DNA from: Desulfobacteraceae bacterium
GTDB taxonomy: Bacteria > Desulfobacterota > Desulfobacteria > Desulfobacterales > Desulfosalsimonadaceae
Assembly (NCBI GenBank): GCA_021737045.1
Contig: JAIPES010000010.1
Location: forward strand, 1-53,602
DNA length: 53,602 bases
Reading direction: 5' to 3'
The notes under the pieces are model-generated. The model made no database searches, was not told the origin of the DNA, and saw only the letters and a program-made list of their open reading frames with translations. The position numbers and the translations under genes were made by a program. Below, in pieces: positions 8,125 through 17,423 of this stretch (position 1 is the stretch's first letter; each line of letters starts with the position of its first letter).

Positions 8125-11118
8125 ATGCCCCATCGCCTGGAAATCGCTTTAAAAAATGAATTGTTTGACGCAGAAGGTGCAGCCGTGGCCGGCAAGGCGG
8201 CTGCCTATTTCGGCATCCGGGTGCAGGACGTCCGGGCTGTACATATTATCACCCTGGATGTGGATCTGTCCCCGGAGCAGCTCGAAACCGTCCGCAAGGA
8301 GATCTTTACCAATCCTGTGACTCAGGTATCGGCTTTTGCGCCCCTGGATCTGGGCTTTGACTGGTGCATCTGGGTGGGATACAGGCCAGGGGTCAAAGAC
8401 AATCCCGGACACACAGCCATAGAAGCCATGGAAGATGTTCTCGGCATACGCCTGGGCGAAGGCGAGGGCGTTTTTACCTCAAAGCGCTTTTGTATCAAGG
8501 GCCCGGAAATCAGTCAGGACGATGCCCAATGCATCGCAGAGCAGCTGCTGGCAAACGAGATTATTCAGCAGGTTAAGATTTTTTCCAAACATGACTGGGA
8601 TTCCGAAAACGGAGTGGGCATCATCATCCCAAAAGTCCGTCTGGACCACAAGCCCACGGTGACCCCGGTGAGCGTGGATTCGGATGCAGTCCTGCAGCAG
8701 ATCAGCGATGAGCGAAACCTTGCCCTCAATGTCAATGACATCCCGGTGATCCGGCAGTATTTCCTGGATCCGGAAGTGAGGCGGCAGCGGCAGGCCATTG
8801 GCCTGAACGATCCCACGGACGTGGAGCTCGAATACATTTCCCAGGGCAGAAGCGATCACTGCAACCACAACACCTTCCAGGGCCGGTTTTACTACCGGGA
8901 TCTTTCCACCGGTGAAACCGAAACCATTGACAATTTGTTTAAGGCCTGTATTCAGGAGCCCACCCGGCAGCTTCAGGCGCAAAAGGACTGGGTGATCTCG
9001 GTGCTGTGGGACAACGCCGGGGTGGGACGCTTTGACCGGGACCACTATTATGTGATTACCGGCGAGACCCACAATTCTCCCTCCAACATGGAAGCCTATG
9101 GCGGGGCCATTACCGGCATTGTGGGTGTGTACCGCGATCCGCTGGGAACAGGCAAGGGCGCGCGCCTGATCATGGGCAGCTATGGCTTTTGCACAGGCGA
9201 CCGGGATTATGACGGGGAGCTCAAACCCAGGCTGCACCCCAGACGGCTGCTTGACGGCATCATTGAGGGGGTGCGCGACGGGGGCAACAAAAGCGGCATT
9301 CCCACGTCTTTCGGTCAGGTGACCTTTGACCACGGTTACATGGGAAAATGCCTGGTTTTTGTCACTGCTTTGGGCATGATGCCGGCCACGGTGGCCGGCA
9401 CGCCCTCTGAGGAAAAAACCACCACCGCCGGCGAGTTAATCGTCATGTGCGGGGGCCGGGTGGGAAAAGACGGCATCCACGGGGTGACGGCCTCATCCGA
9501 AATTTTTACGGAAAACACCCCGGCCGGCCACGTCCAGATCGGTGATCCCTATACCCAGAAAAAAATGCACGATTTTTTGCTACAGGCCAGGGATGAGGGG
9601 CTGATCCGGTTTGTCACCGACAACGGCGGCGGCGGGCTGTCATCGTCGGTGGGGGAGACCGCCCGGTTTTCCGGGGGGTGTGAAGTGTGGCTCGACCGGG
9701 TGCCCCTGAAGTACGAAGGGCTTGATCAATGGGAAATCTGGGTTTCCGAATCCCAGGAGCGCATGACCGTTTCCCTGCGCCCGGAGGACGAGGACCGGTT
9801 CATGGCGCTTTCGGAAAAGCACGCGGTGGAAAGCACCGTGATCGGCAAATATACCGATTCGGGAAAGCTTCACATCACCTATGAAGGGGCCACTTGCGCA
9901 TATGTGGACATGGATTTTCTCACCCGGGGCTTTCCCCAGTGGGAGTTTGATGCCGAGTGGCGGTCACCTGAAATGCGCGGGCTTTATGAACCGGTGATGG
10001 GCGAGCCCCGGGATTACAACCGGCTTTTGACCGATCTTTTGGCCCGGCCCAATATTTGCTCCAGGGAATGGATCATCCGGCAATACGACCACGAGGTTCA
10101 GGGCACCAGCGTGATCAAGCCCCTGGTGGGAGCTGACCGGGATGTCAACAGTGATGCCTCGGTGATCCGGCCGGTGTTGACCTCCGAGCAAGGACTGGCG
10201 TTTTCTCAGGCCCTGCTGCCGTTTTATTCCGCCATTGACGCCTTTCATATGACCGCCTGCACCATTGACGAAGCCGTACGCCGGCTGGTGGCTGTGGGCG
10301 GCGATCCGGAACACATCGGCGGGGTGGACAATTTCTGCTGGCCCAATATCCAGTATGATCCGGTGCGGAACCCGGACGGCCGGTTTAAGGCCGCGCAACT
10401 GGTGCGCTCCTGCAGGGCCCTGGCCGATACCTGCCGGGCTTACGGAATTCCGTTGCTTTCCGGAAAAGACAGCATGTATGTGGACGGCCATCTGGCCGGG
10501 GCCTACGGCGAGACCCATAAGCTTTCGGCCCCGGAGACCATGCAGTTTTCCGCGGTCAGCGTTGTCAAAGACATTGCCTCCTGTGTAACCCTGGATATCA
10601 AGTGTTCCGGCGATCTTGTATATGTTCTGGGCGTGACAAAAGACGAGCTCGGGGCTTCGGAATACTATGACCGGTTCGGCTATACCGGCTGCAATGTGCC
10701 GGTCGTTGACGCGTCGCGCTTTTGGCCCTTATACAAAGATCTTCATGCGGCAATGGAAAAAGGCCTTGCCGCATCGGTTCACGGGATTTACCGCGGCGGA
10801 CTGGGGGTTCATCTGGCCATGTGTGCCATGGCCGGAAACCTGGGCATCCGTGCAGATATTGGCAAGGCGCCCGGCGCAGAGGATCTGCGGGCCGATCATC
10901 TGCTTTTCTCCGAGAGCCCGGGCCGGTTTGTGGTGACCGTGGCACCGGAAAACGCCAAAGATTTTGAATCCGTGATGAAAAATAACCACCTTGCCTGCAT
11001 CGGCGAGGTGACAGAAGCGCCCCGGCTGGATCTGTCCTATGGTGCAGACTCTCTGGTGTCGGTGCCGGTGGCCGATCTCAAGGGCGCATGGAAAGCCCCG
11101 TTTGGACAATTGGTATAG
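8125..11118 (+). CDS. purL: Phosphoribosylformylglycinamidine synthase, PurS-PurL fusion
   Basis: The enzyme converts FGAR to FGAM in purine synthesis, using ammonia from PurQ. At 997 residues it is intermediate between small PurL (about 730-800) and large single-chain PurL (about 1300). The first 160-170 residues resemble PurS twice in tandem (TNPVTQVSAF and LLANEIIQQVKIF close the two units). The PurL part follows, with the linker HCNHNTFQGRF and the ATP/FGAR-site segment GETHNSPSNMEAYGGAITGI. There is no glutaminase domain; that is supplied by purQ directly downstream. Starts five bases after rseP. Confidence 0.93.
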   Translation: MPHRLEIALKNELFDAEGAAVAGKAAAYFGIRVQDVRAVHIITLDVDLSPEQLETVRKEIFTNPVTQVSAFAPLDLGFDWCIWVGYRPGVKDNPGHTAIEAMEDVLGIRLGEGEGVFTSKRFCIKGPEISQDDAQCIAEQLLANEIIQQVKIFSKHDWDSENGVGIIIPKVRLDHKPTVTPVSVDSDAVLQQISDERNLALNVNDIPVIRQYFLDPEVRRQRQAIGLNDPTDVELEYISQGRSDHCNHNTFQGRFYYRDLSTGETETIDNLFKACIQEPTRQLQAQKDWVISVLWDNAGVGRFDRDHYYVITGETHNSPSNMEAYGGAITGIVGVYRDPLGTGKGARLIMGSYGFCTGDRDYDGELKPRLHPRRLLDGIIEGVRDGGNKSGIPTSFGQVTFDHGYMGKCLVFVTALGMMPATVAGTPSEEKTTTAGELIVMCGGRVGKDGIHGVTASSEIFTENTPAGHVQIGDPYTQKKMHDFLLQARDEGLIRFVTDNGGGGLSSSVGETARFSGGCEVWLDRVPLKYEGLDQWEIWVSESQERMTVSLRPEDEDRFMALSEKHAVESTVIGKYTDSGKLHITYEGATCAYVDMDFLTRGFPQWEFDAEWRSPEMRGLYEPVMGEPRDYNRLLTDLLARPNICSREWIIRQYDHEVQGTSVIKPLVGADRDVNSDASVIRPVLTSEQGLAFSQALLPFYSAIDAFHMTACTIDEAVRRLVAVGGDPEHIGGVDNFCWPNIQYDPVRNPDGRFKAAQLVRSCRALADTCRAYGIPLLSGKDSMYVDGHLAGAYGETHKLSAPETMQFSAVSVVKDIASCVTLDIKCSGDLVYVLGVTKDELGASEYYDRFGYTGCNVPVVDASRFWPLYKDLHAAMEKGLAASVHGIYRGGLGVHLAMCAMAGNLGIRADIGKAPGAEDLRADHLLFSESPGRFVVTVAPENAKDFESVMKNNHLACIGEVTEAPRLDLSYGADSLVSVPVADLKGAWKAPFGQLV

Positions 11119-11174
11119 ATTTCCGGATTGGTTTGCGCTACATATTTGTGAAATGATCATCCAAGAAGAAATAT

Positions 11175-12008
11175 ATGAAAAACAATTCTGAAATAAACGC
11201 CCTTGTGCTGACCGGTTACGGACTTAACTGCGACGTGGAAACCGCCCATGCATGTGAGTTGGCCGGGGCCCGGGCCGCGTGCGTGCATATCAACGACGTG
11301 ATATCCGGGGCCGTGTCCCTGGAGGATTTTCAGATTATGGTCTTTATCGGCGGATTTTCCTGGGGCGATGATCACGGCGCAGGGGTGATCCAGGCCGTGC
11401 GCATGAAAAAAAACGCCGGGGACCGGATCATCGGATTTATCAACCAGGGCGGCCTGGTGCTCGGCATCTGCAACGGGTTTCAGACCCTGGTCAATTTCGG
11501 GCTCCTGCCGGGGATGGACAATGATTACACCGCCCGCACCGTGGCCCTGACCTACAATGACTGCGGCAATTTCCGCGACGACTGGGTACATTTGTCCATA
11601 AACACCCAATCGCCCTGCGTGTTTACCCGCGGCATGGAAAACCTGGAACTGCCGGTGCGCCACGGTGAGGGCAAGTTTATTGCCGATCAAAAGGTGATTG
11701 ACCGGCTCATTGACCAAAACCAGGTGGTGTGCAGATACGCAAGGGCAGACGGAGACGGCGCTTTTGCCGGCGGCGCTTTTCCGGGCAATCCCAACGGGTC
11801 CATGGCCGATATTGCGGGCATCTGCGATCCCACCGGACGGGTTTTCGGCCTGATGCCGCACCCGGAGGCTTACAATCATCCGGCCAATCATCCGGACTGG
11901 AGCCGGGACAAACAGGTGCGCCGGTGCACCAGCGCAGATGAAAAACCGCCTTTGTCCGCTGCCGGAGTCCGCATCTTTGAAAATGCGGTTGCATATTTCC
12001 GGGCCTGA
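11175..12008 (+). CDS. purQ: Phosphoribosylformylglycinamidine synthase, glutaminase subunit
   Basis: PurQ hydrolyses glutamine and channels ammonia to PurL. This 277-residue class I amidotransferase has the nucleophile cysteine in VLGICNGFQTLVNFG (around residue 98) and the His-Glu pair in LMPHPEAYNHP near the end. It is longer than Bacillus PurQ (about 227) and resembles the glutaminase domain of large PurL. It sits 56 bases after purL, matching the split-subunit architecture there. Confidence 0.94.
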   Translation: MKNNSEINALVLTGYGLNCDVETAHACELAGARAACVHINDVISGAVSLEDFQIMVFIGGFSWGDDHGAGVIQAVRMKKNAGDRIIGFINQGGLVLGICNGFQTLVNFGLLPGMDNDYTARTVALTYNDCGNFRDDWVHLSINTQSPCVFTRGMENLELPVRHGEGKFIADQKVIDRLIDQNQVVCRYARADGDGAFAGGAFPGNPNGSMADIAGICDPTGRVFGLMPHPEAYNHPANHPDWSRDKQVRRCTSADEKPPLSAAGVRIFENAVAYFRA

Positions 12009-12047
12009 GTTTGATTTTTGACTGATAACCAGCAATGCCGGACGATC

Positions 12048-14570
12048 ATGAAACCACACCTGATTATCGTCAAATTTGTTGCAGCAGACCGGCTCGAAGC
12101 CTTCCATGATCAGCTTCAAACCGGTTCCCGGGACCTTGCCCTGAAACGACCCCTGCCCGAAGACACGAAAATCGTTTTATTTCTGACCGCACCGGACATG
12201 GAAGCCCCTGTGGTGGAAAACGCCGTTGTGACGCAGCATACAGAAGACAACACCCGGATTGCCCTGGTCAATGGTTCCGGAAAACAGATCATACCCACTC
12301 TGCCTGAACAATCTGCCGGGTCCCGAAGTTCAAACGCCCCGGGTCCGGCATCCTTTGAATGGATTCAGGAGGTGGTTTCCGAGCAGGAACGGGAAGTCGA
12401 ATCCGAGCCGGCAGCCGGGTTTGCAGATCGGTTTGCTGAGGAAAACAAAACCCCTGACCCGGATGAGCGCGAGCGGATCCGGCCAGTGGGCAAATGGCTC
12501 ATGAAGCTGGCCAGGGCCATCCTGCACACCGGCTATCATGATACCCAATATCCGGGTGATGCAGATGCCGGGCCCAAGCTGCATCAGGAGTTTCAGCAGG
12601 TCCTGGGCGACTGTCCGGAGATGGTTCTCAGCCTGGAAGAAAACCGGCAGCAAACCGATATTGTCATCTCCGGGATCCTGGATGCGCCGGTATCCGTGCA
12701 AACCGCAGTGGGCAAGGGATCGGCTTCCCAGTATGTCTCCAGGCTGTTTGAGTATTTCGAGCAAAAAAAACTGCTCAGCATTGCCATTAAAAAAAACATT
12801 TCCGCTGATCACTTTCGGGCCTTTGTCCGGATAATGAGCGATCCAAAGGCGGATCAAAGCGGGGCCCGGGAGGCCGGGCGTGTTTTGACCGCAGCTCTGG
12901 TGGAACATAACATAACCGAAGTCTCAGCGGTATTTGACAACGATCAGCTCGATTTTGAAAAAAATCTCCCCTGGCGGGTGGCAATCGCCATGCAGCGGCT
13001 GGCCAAGGACCTGATGCTGCTGCCCATGTTCAGCGGTATCTCAGAGGAAAAGGCGCAAAAGCGCAAAGAGCAGTCTGTCGGAGACATTATACGCCCCCTG
13101 CACCATCCGAAGGGGTTTAATGATTTTCTGGTCAACTGCTACATCATTGCCGACTATGTCACCCACATGGAGCCTTCAGAAATCGAGAATATTCTTGTGG
13201 ACGCCCTTCCCGCGGACCTGCTGCCGGCCACGGGCGTCTATACTTTTGAGGAACTGGACTGGCTGAATGAAAAAATTGCTGCAGATCCCGGCAATCAGCG
13301 GATTTTGGAACGTCTCGAGGCGATCCGGAGGATTTTAAAACGCATGGCCGGGCGCGTGGTGACGGAAAACATTTCCGGGGCAGAGGCTTTTCTGGCTTAT
13401 CTTTACGAAAATGAGATTGTCTCCTTTGAACACCTGTCCGAAGACGCCAGATACATTATTAAATCCCGCACGATGGCAGAAGATATTCGCGCCCACGCGG
13501 ACGCATACATAGAGGGCTTTGTATCTGCCGCAGATGATGACACGGCCATGGTTTATATCCGGTGCTTCCGCCGGGTGGTTCCGGTTTTTATTGAAAACCG
13601 TCAATGGGAGGTGTTGGAGAGCCTTTCCCGGGGGCTTATGGAAAGCCGTGAAGGCAATACAGCCCGGGATCTGGAAATATTTGACCAGGTTTTTTCCCCG
13701 CATCTGGTCCGTTTGTGCCGGGCCTATGAAAACGCCGATGATCCGGAGCGCGACCGGCTCGATGACGTGCTTGCCCGCCTGGGATATCCGGGTATCCGCG
13801 TGCTGGGCAAAATTCTGTCCGAGACCCCGGACCGAAAACTGCGGGCAAGGGTGGTCGACCGGCTGGCCGCCCTGGCCGAAGATGCCAGGAAATGGGTGAT
13901 CGATGTGCTCAGTGACTTGGACCGTCCCTGGTATGTCCACAGGAATGCATTAATGATACTGCGGCAGGTAAGCACTGATGCCAAAGATGCCCGGCTGGCG
14001 GAGGCTTTTCTCAATCATGACCATCCTCGCCTGCGTCTGGAGGCACTGGGTGCCATTGTGGCCTTAAAGCCGCCCAATGCAGAACGCCACGTGACTGAGT
14101 TGTTATCCGATCCGGATTCCCATGTGAACTGGCGGGCCATGAAGGCGATCACTGAGCTGCCGGTAAAAAATCCGGACACGGTAGACCGGATTTTGGATCT
14201 GATTACTGATATTCCCCTTGGCCATTTAAAAGAAAATTCCCCCCGGTTGAAACAGGCTGCGGCTTTGATGACCGCCCTTTCGGCCTTGTCTGATATTTCC
14301 GCAAGCACCCGGCTGGAGTCGCAGATCCTTGAGTGGATTCAGCCAATGGGCACTGGCGGGAAAAAGCGGTTGTCCCTGCTCAAACGAAACAGCCAGGCTC
14401 AGGCTGAAATTCACGTGTTAAAGGCTGCAATCGGCCTGCTGGGAAAGGTGGGCGGGGATTTTTCCGTAAGCTTTTTAAAAGATCTGGCCCGGGCGAACCC
14501 GGACCTGGCCGGGCAGGTTGATCAGGCCATTGATTCCATTGAAAAGGCAAAAAAGGATACTGCATCATAG
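12048..14570 (+). CDS. Large HEAT-repeat-like protein of unknown function
   Basis: The 840-residue protein is not recognised as a named family. It starts with about 70 residues of mixed alpha/beta character (KPHLIIVKFVAADRLEAF), then a low-complexity Glu/Ala/Gly linker, a helical middle, and from about residue 550 onward regular helical pairs (for example DLDRPWYVHRNALMIL and DPDSHVNWRAMKAITELP) that read as HEAT-type solenoid repeats. No signal peptide or membrane segment is seen, so it should be cytoplasmic, perhaps a scaffold. A TTG at 12018 would add ten residues; neither start has a convincing ribosome-binding site. Its last bases abut the next small gene. Confidence 0.7.
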   Translation: MKPHLIIVKFVAADRLEAFHDQLQTGSRDLALKRPLPEDTKIVLFLTAPDMEAPVVENAVVTQHTEDNTRIALVNGSGKQIIPTLPEQSAGSRSSNAPGPASFEWIQEVVSEQEREVESEPAAGFADRFAEENKTPDPDERERIRPVGKWLMKLARAILHTGYHDTQYPGDADAGPKLHQEFQQVLGDCPEMVLSLEENRQQTDIVISGILDAPVSVQTAVGKGSASQYVSRLFEYFEQKKLLSIAIKKNISADHFRAFVRIMSDPKADQSGAREAGRVLTAALVEHNITEVSAVFDNDQLDFEKNLPWRVAIAMQRLAKDLMLLPMFSGISEEKAQKRKEQSVGDIIRPLHHPKGFNDFLVNCYIIADYVTHMEPSEIENILVDALPADLLPATGVYTFEELDWLNEKIAADPGNQRILERLEAIRRILKRMAGRVVTENISGAEAFLAYLYENEIVSFEHLSEDARYIIKSRTMAEDIRAHADAYIEGFVSAADDDTAMVYIRCFRRVVPVFIENRQWEVLESLSRGLMESREGNTARDLEIFDQVFSPHLVRLCRAYENADDPERDRLDDVLARLGYPGIRVLGKILSETPDRKLRARVVDRLAALAEDARKWVIDVLSDLDRPWYVHRNALMILRQVSTDAKDARLAEAFLNHDHPRLRLEALGAIVALKPPNAERHVTELLSDPDSHVNWRAMKAITELPVKNPDTVDRILDLITDIPLGHLKENSPRLKQAAALMTALSALSDISASTRLESQILEWIQPMGTGGKKRLSLLKRNSQAQAEIHVLKAAIGLLGKVGGDFSVSFLKDLARANPDLAGQVDQAIDSIEKAKKDTAS

Positions 14571-14590
14571 AACGCAAACCCGATCCACGA

Positions 14591-15307
14591 TTGCGAAGTC
14601 TGGTTTCCGTGTTCAAGGCCCAGGACCTGGTCTTGAAGGGCATTGCCACGGGTGTGCGCGTCAAGCTGGAACCGGATGTGAAAATCGACATCCACAACCC
14701 CGCGGCCGGCTCCATGCGGGCCATTGCCCAAATCCGCATTTACCATCCGGATCCGGATAAAAAACAGGAGGAATCCGGCCGCATCTGTGATCAGCTCAGA
14801 AAAAAAACAACCGGCGTGGCCAGTATTTATCCCTTTAAGGCGGTAAAAGACACGCCGCAGGTTTTTGTTTATGAAGCCATCGTGGATCTTCGCCAATCCC
14901 CAACCTACCATGAAACCTTGGTTTTCGGGGATTCCGGGGAAGAGCAAGCCCCGGAGGCAGCGGCTGCCGCAGAAACCGCATCAGAAGTCCCGGAAGAATT
15001 TCAAAACCCCGCCGAAACGGCCGTGGAATTGCTGGAAACCGTGGATGCCCGAACCTTCCGCAAGGCCCTGGACGCACTTGACCTTCCCCGCACCAGCAAC
15101 CTGCGCCTTGCTCTGTCCCGTCTCCAGCGCAGCGCCATAGACGCAGAAGAACTAAACGATACCGCCAAAACCGAGGCTGCCAGGCTAACCGCACAGGCTG
15201 ATATTGAAACGCTCGGGCGCATCCAGAGCCTCAACTCGCCTGATTTTCTGGATTGTTTGATTACATTGCTGTCAAAAAATTTGAACGAACAACTGATGGC
15301 ACCGTAA
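14591..15307 (+). CDS. Uncharacterised protein whose stop codon lies in a repeat element
   Basis: The 238-residue reading frame has no recognised family. Residues 1-110 look like a compact alpha/beta domain (VFKAQDLVLKGIATGVRVKL, IAQIRIYHPDPDKK), then an Ala/Glu-rich linker and a helical C-terminus. It is probably co-transcribed with the HEAT-like gene. The TTG start at 14591 has no ribosome-binding site; an in-frame ATA at 14567 (IERKPDPRL) has AAAGGA nine bases before it and may be the true start. The frame runs into a repeat at 15295, which supplies the last codons (MAP) and the TAA stop, so the native C-terminus may have been lost. Confidence 0.6.
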   Translation: MRSLVSVFKAQDLVLKGIATGVRVKLEPDVKIDIHNPAAGSMRAIAQIRIYHPDPDKKQEESGRICDQLRKKTTGVASIYPFKAVKDTPQVFVYEAIVDLRQSPTYHETLVFGDSGEEQAPEAAAAAETASEVPEEFQNPAETAVELLETVDARTFRKALDALDLPRTSNLRLALSRLQRSAIDAEELNDTAKTEAARLTAQADIETLGRIQSLNSPDFLDCLITLLSKNLNEQLMAP

Positions 15308-15404
15308 AAGTCCAATATCTGCGTTACGCGCGATTTCTCAGAATCTCACGTACGGATAACTACGCTGTATTCTTCGAAATCGCGCAAGCCTTGATCTTGA
15401 ACTT
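15295..15404 (+). repeat. MITE-like palindromic repeat, copy 1 (half A)
   Basis: This copy begins GATGGCACCGTAAAAG and matches 53357-53467 with about eight substitutions and one gap over 110 bases. It holds an imperfect palindrome with arms GCGCGATTTC (15328-15337) and GAAATCGCGC (15376-15385). It interrupts the junction between the preceding gene, to which it gives a stop codon, and a truncated outer-membrane factor gene. It has no coding capacity for a transposase, so it would be a non-autonomous element. Confidence 0.85.
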
Positions 15405-15411
15405 TTTCCTC

Positions 15412-15940
15412 AGGTTGACGCTTTTTCCGAGGCAGAGGCCAGCCGGGTTGCTGCCGGCACCAGCGATGAGGTGCTGCGCCTGGGGCTGTCTGCCGAATAC
15501 GAAGTGGATCTGTGGGGTCGTATCCGCTCGGAAGCCGATGCCGCACGGTTGCGGGCTGAGGCGGGCCGTGAAGCTTATCGCACGGCTGCGGTTTCTTTGT
15601 CTGCTGAAGTGGTGCGCACCTGGTACCAGCTTGCCGAGGCCTGTGCCCGGCTTCGGTTCCTGCGGGACCAGATTAATGCCAATGAAAAAATCCTTTCCCT
15701 GATCCAGAGCCGGTTTGACAACGGCCAGGCCGACGGGGCTGATGTGATCCGCCAGGATCAGCTCCTGGAATCCACACGGGAGCAGGCCCATATTGCAAAA
15801 TCTGCAATCGGTGTTTTCAATCACCAGCTGGCGGTGCTGCTTGGCCGGTCTTTTGACAAAAAGGCCGGCTGCCTGTCTTCCAGACTTCCCGATCTTCCCT
15901 CCTTGCCGGAAACCGGTGTTCCCTCGCAATTGCTGAGAGG
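15412..15940 (+). pseudogene. Outer-membrane efflux protein (NodT/TolC family) fragment
   Basis: The frame that is open from about 15412 encodes the middle of an RND-type outer-membrane factor: [67 protein letters not shown] and [11 protein letters not shown], ending at PSQLLR where intact homologues continue with RRPDI. Both the N-terminal signal region and the C-terminal half are missing. The 5' break coincides with a repeat element, and the 3' break joins directly to RND permease remnants. A GTG at 15471 opens a 297-codon frame that reads through into the permease fragment, so a chimeric protein is possible but unlikely to function. Confidence 0.85.
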
Positions 15941-16001
15941 TCTATGTGAGCTATCCCGGCGCCGACCCGGCGGAAGTGGAACAAGGCATCCTGCTGCCAG
16001 T
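15940..16001 (+). pseudogene. RND efflux permease, N-terminal scrap
   Basis: In the frame beginning at 15940 the sequence reads [20 protein letters not shown], which is the conserved start of the first periplasmic domain of RND pumps (about residue 40-60 in AcrB-type proteins). This frame differs from that of the flanking fragments and lasts only about 20 codons. It shows that the permease gene originally followed the outer-membrane factor gene and lost nearly all of its length between this point and the next fragment. Confidence 0.75.
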
Positions 16002-16364
16002 GGCATCCTGCTGGGCTTTGATCTGTCGCTGATCAGCCTCATGGGCATTATCGCCCTGTCCGGCGTGGTGGTCAACGATTCATTGATCATGATCCATTAC
16101 GCAAATCAAAAAAGAGCCATGCATTCGGCTTTTGACGCCATTCACCAGGCCGGACTGCGGTGGTTCCGGCCCATTGTGCTCACCACCCTGACCACATTCG
16201 GGGGTCTGACCCCCATCATCCTGGAAACTTCCCGGCAGGCCGCCTATCTCATCCCCATGGCCATTTCCCTGGGCTTTGGCATCGTGTTTGCCACTTCCAT
16301 CATTCTGGTCATTGTGCCCTGCCTGTATTTGGTAGTGGAAGATATCGCAGGACCTGGCGGATAA
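16002..16364 (+). pseudogene. RND efflux permease, C-terminal fragment
   Basis: The 120 residues [20 protein letters not shown] to the stop, including [38 protein letters not shown] and [16 protein letters not shown], are the last membrane segments of an RND permease. About 900 residues that should lie between this and the N-terminal scrap are missing. It is in frame with the outer-membrane factor fragment. The 12-base word GGCATCCTGCTG occurs at 15985-15996 and again at 16002-16013, right at the join, which hints at a deletion through short direct repeats. Confidence 0.85.
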
Positions 16365-16388
16365 AGGCCTGACGAAACAGTGCTGCCT

Positions 16389-17384
16389 TCAGGTCTCCAT
16401 GCTTTTGATGATGCTGTCGACCATGTCCTCCATGTCAAAGGTCATCTGGTCCAGGTCATCGGTGGGCATGCCGATGGCGTCCAGAGCGCTGTCGTCCATG
16501 ACAAAATTGCTCTCCAGATTGTTGCTATTGGCCATGGCATCGGAGATGTGCAGGATGCAGGCAAGCGCGTCATGGCCGCATTCAGCCGGGCTGTGGTGAT
16601 ACCGGATGGCATGGGTCAGGTTTTCCGGGAGCTTCCACTTTTTCAGGTACCTGGCGGCCAGGGCCGCATGGTCGAATTCAAACATTTCCGTTTCCGCGTC
16701 CTGCAGGGTCTTTCCCCGGGCCAGAAGTTCATTGAATTGCCGCTGATTTTCATGGATACGGGAGTCGAGCAAAACCATGCCGGAGTCATGGATGAGCCCG
16801 GACATAAAAGCATCATTGACCAGTTCCGGATGATATTTCTCAGCAATGGCTTTGGCACCCACTGCCACTGCAAGGGAATGCTTCCATACGAATTTGGCCT
16901 CGATATTGTATCCTTCCAGGTGTTTTCCCATCATTCTGGAACTGCTGACCACGGTAATGAGTTCAAACAGGGTCTGAAATCCAAGAAGGGCAGAGGCCTG
17001 CTGTACGGATGTCACGGGCACGCTCACGCCGTAGTAGGCGGAATTGGCGATGCGCAGCACCCGGGTGGCCATGGCCTGGTCGGTTTCCAGCACCTGGCTG
17101 ATTTCTCTGAACCCGGAGTTTTCACTGGAAAGCACCTCGTTTGCCCGGGCGATGATTTGCGGCATTGGCGGCAGTGCCTTTGAGGTCTGCACAATCTTTT
17201 CCATCAAATCCGGGCCGCTCAGGGTCGGGGTCTTTGTTTCCGACCGGGTTTGATGTTGATCTTTTTGCACTCTCAGCACGGTGCTGCATTCCGGGCAAAG
17301 CAGATCAACAGGTTTGTTTTCAGGCAGTTCGCTGTCAGGTATCTGGTAGGTTTTGTTGCAACCCGTGCAGGTGATGGAAACCAA
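16389..17384 (-). CDS. HDOD domain protein with N-terminal zinc ribbon
   Basis: The 331-residue protein has an MJ0042-type zinc ribbon at residues 6-34 (CTGC and CPEC) followed by an HDOD domain from about residue 65 to 260 (SKALPPMPQIIARANEVL, RVLRIANSAYYG, SGLIHDSGMVLLDSR). HDOD proteins act in signalling, often linked to cyclic-di-GMP or two-component output, and are not known to be enzymes with certainty. Translation starts at a TTG with GAGGAG nine bases upstream. It is transcribed toward the efflux remnants and is convergent with them. Confidence 0.85.
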   Translation of the reverse strand: MVSITCTGCNKTYQIPDSELPENKPVDLLCPECSTVLRVQKDQHQTRSETKTPTLSGPDLMEKIVQTSKALPPMPQIIARANEVLSSENSGFREISQVLETDQAMATRVLRIANSAYYGVSVPVTSVQQASALLGFQTLFELITVVSSSRMMGKHLEGYNIEAKFVWKHSLAVAVGAKAIAEKYHPELVNDAFMSGLIHDSGMVLLDSRIHENQRQFNELLARGKTLQDAETEMFEFDHAALAARYLKKWKLPENLTHAIRYHHSPAECGHDALACILHISDAMANSNNLESNFVMDDSALDAIGMPTDDLDQMTFDMEDMVDSIIKSMET

Positions 17385-17415
17385 TTGAACGCTCCTCTGA
17401 ATGAATTCCCTCTAC

Positions 17416-17423
17416 AGTATATC
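17416..17423 (-). promoter_or_regulatory. Candidate extended -10 promoter for the HDOD gene
   Basis: On the minus strand TGATATACT gives an extended -10 (TG-N-TATACT) about 32 bases before the HDOD start codon. No good -35 is seen at the proper distance, which is common for extended -10 promoters. The rest of the gap 17424-17597 shows nothing recognisable. Confidence 0.4.

Noticed and set aside
15253-15702. 149-codon plus-strand frame across the repeat and the efflux fragment
   Set aside because: The outer-membrane factor homology lies in a different frame; this frame is a by-product of the repeat.
16380-17183. 267-codon plus-strand frame opposite the HDOD gene
   Set aside because: The minus-strand frame has clear zinc-ribbon and HDOD homology; the plus frame is its shadow.
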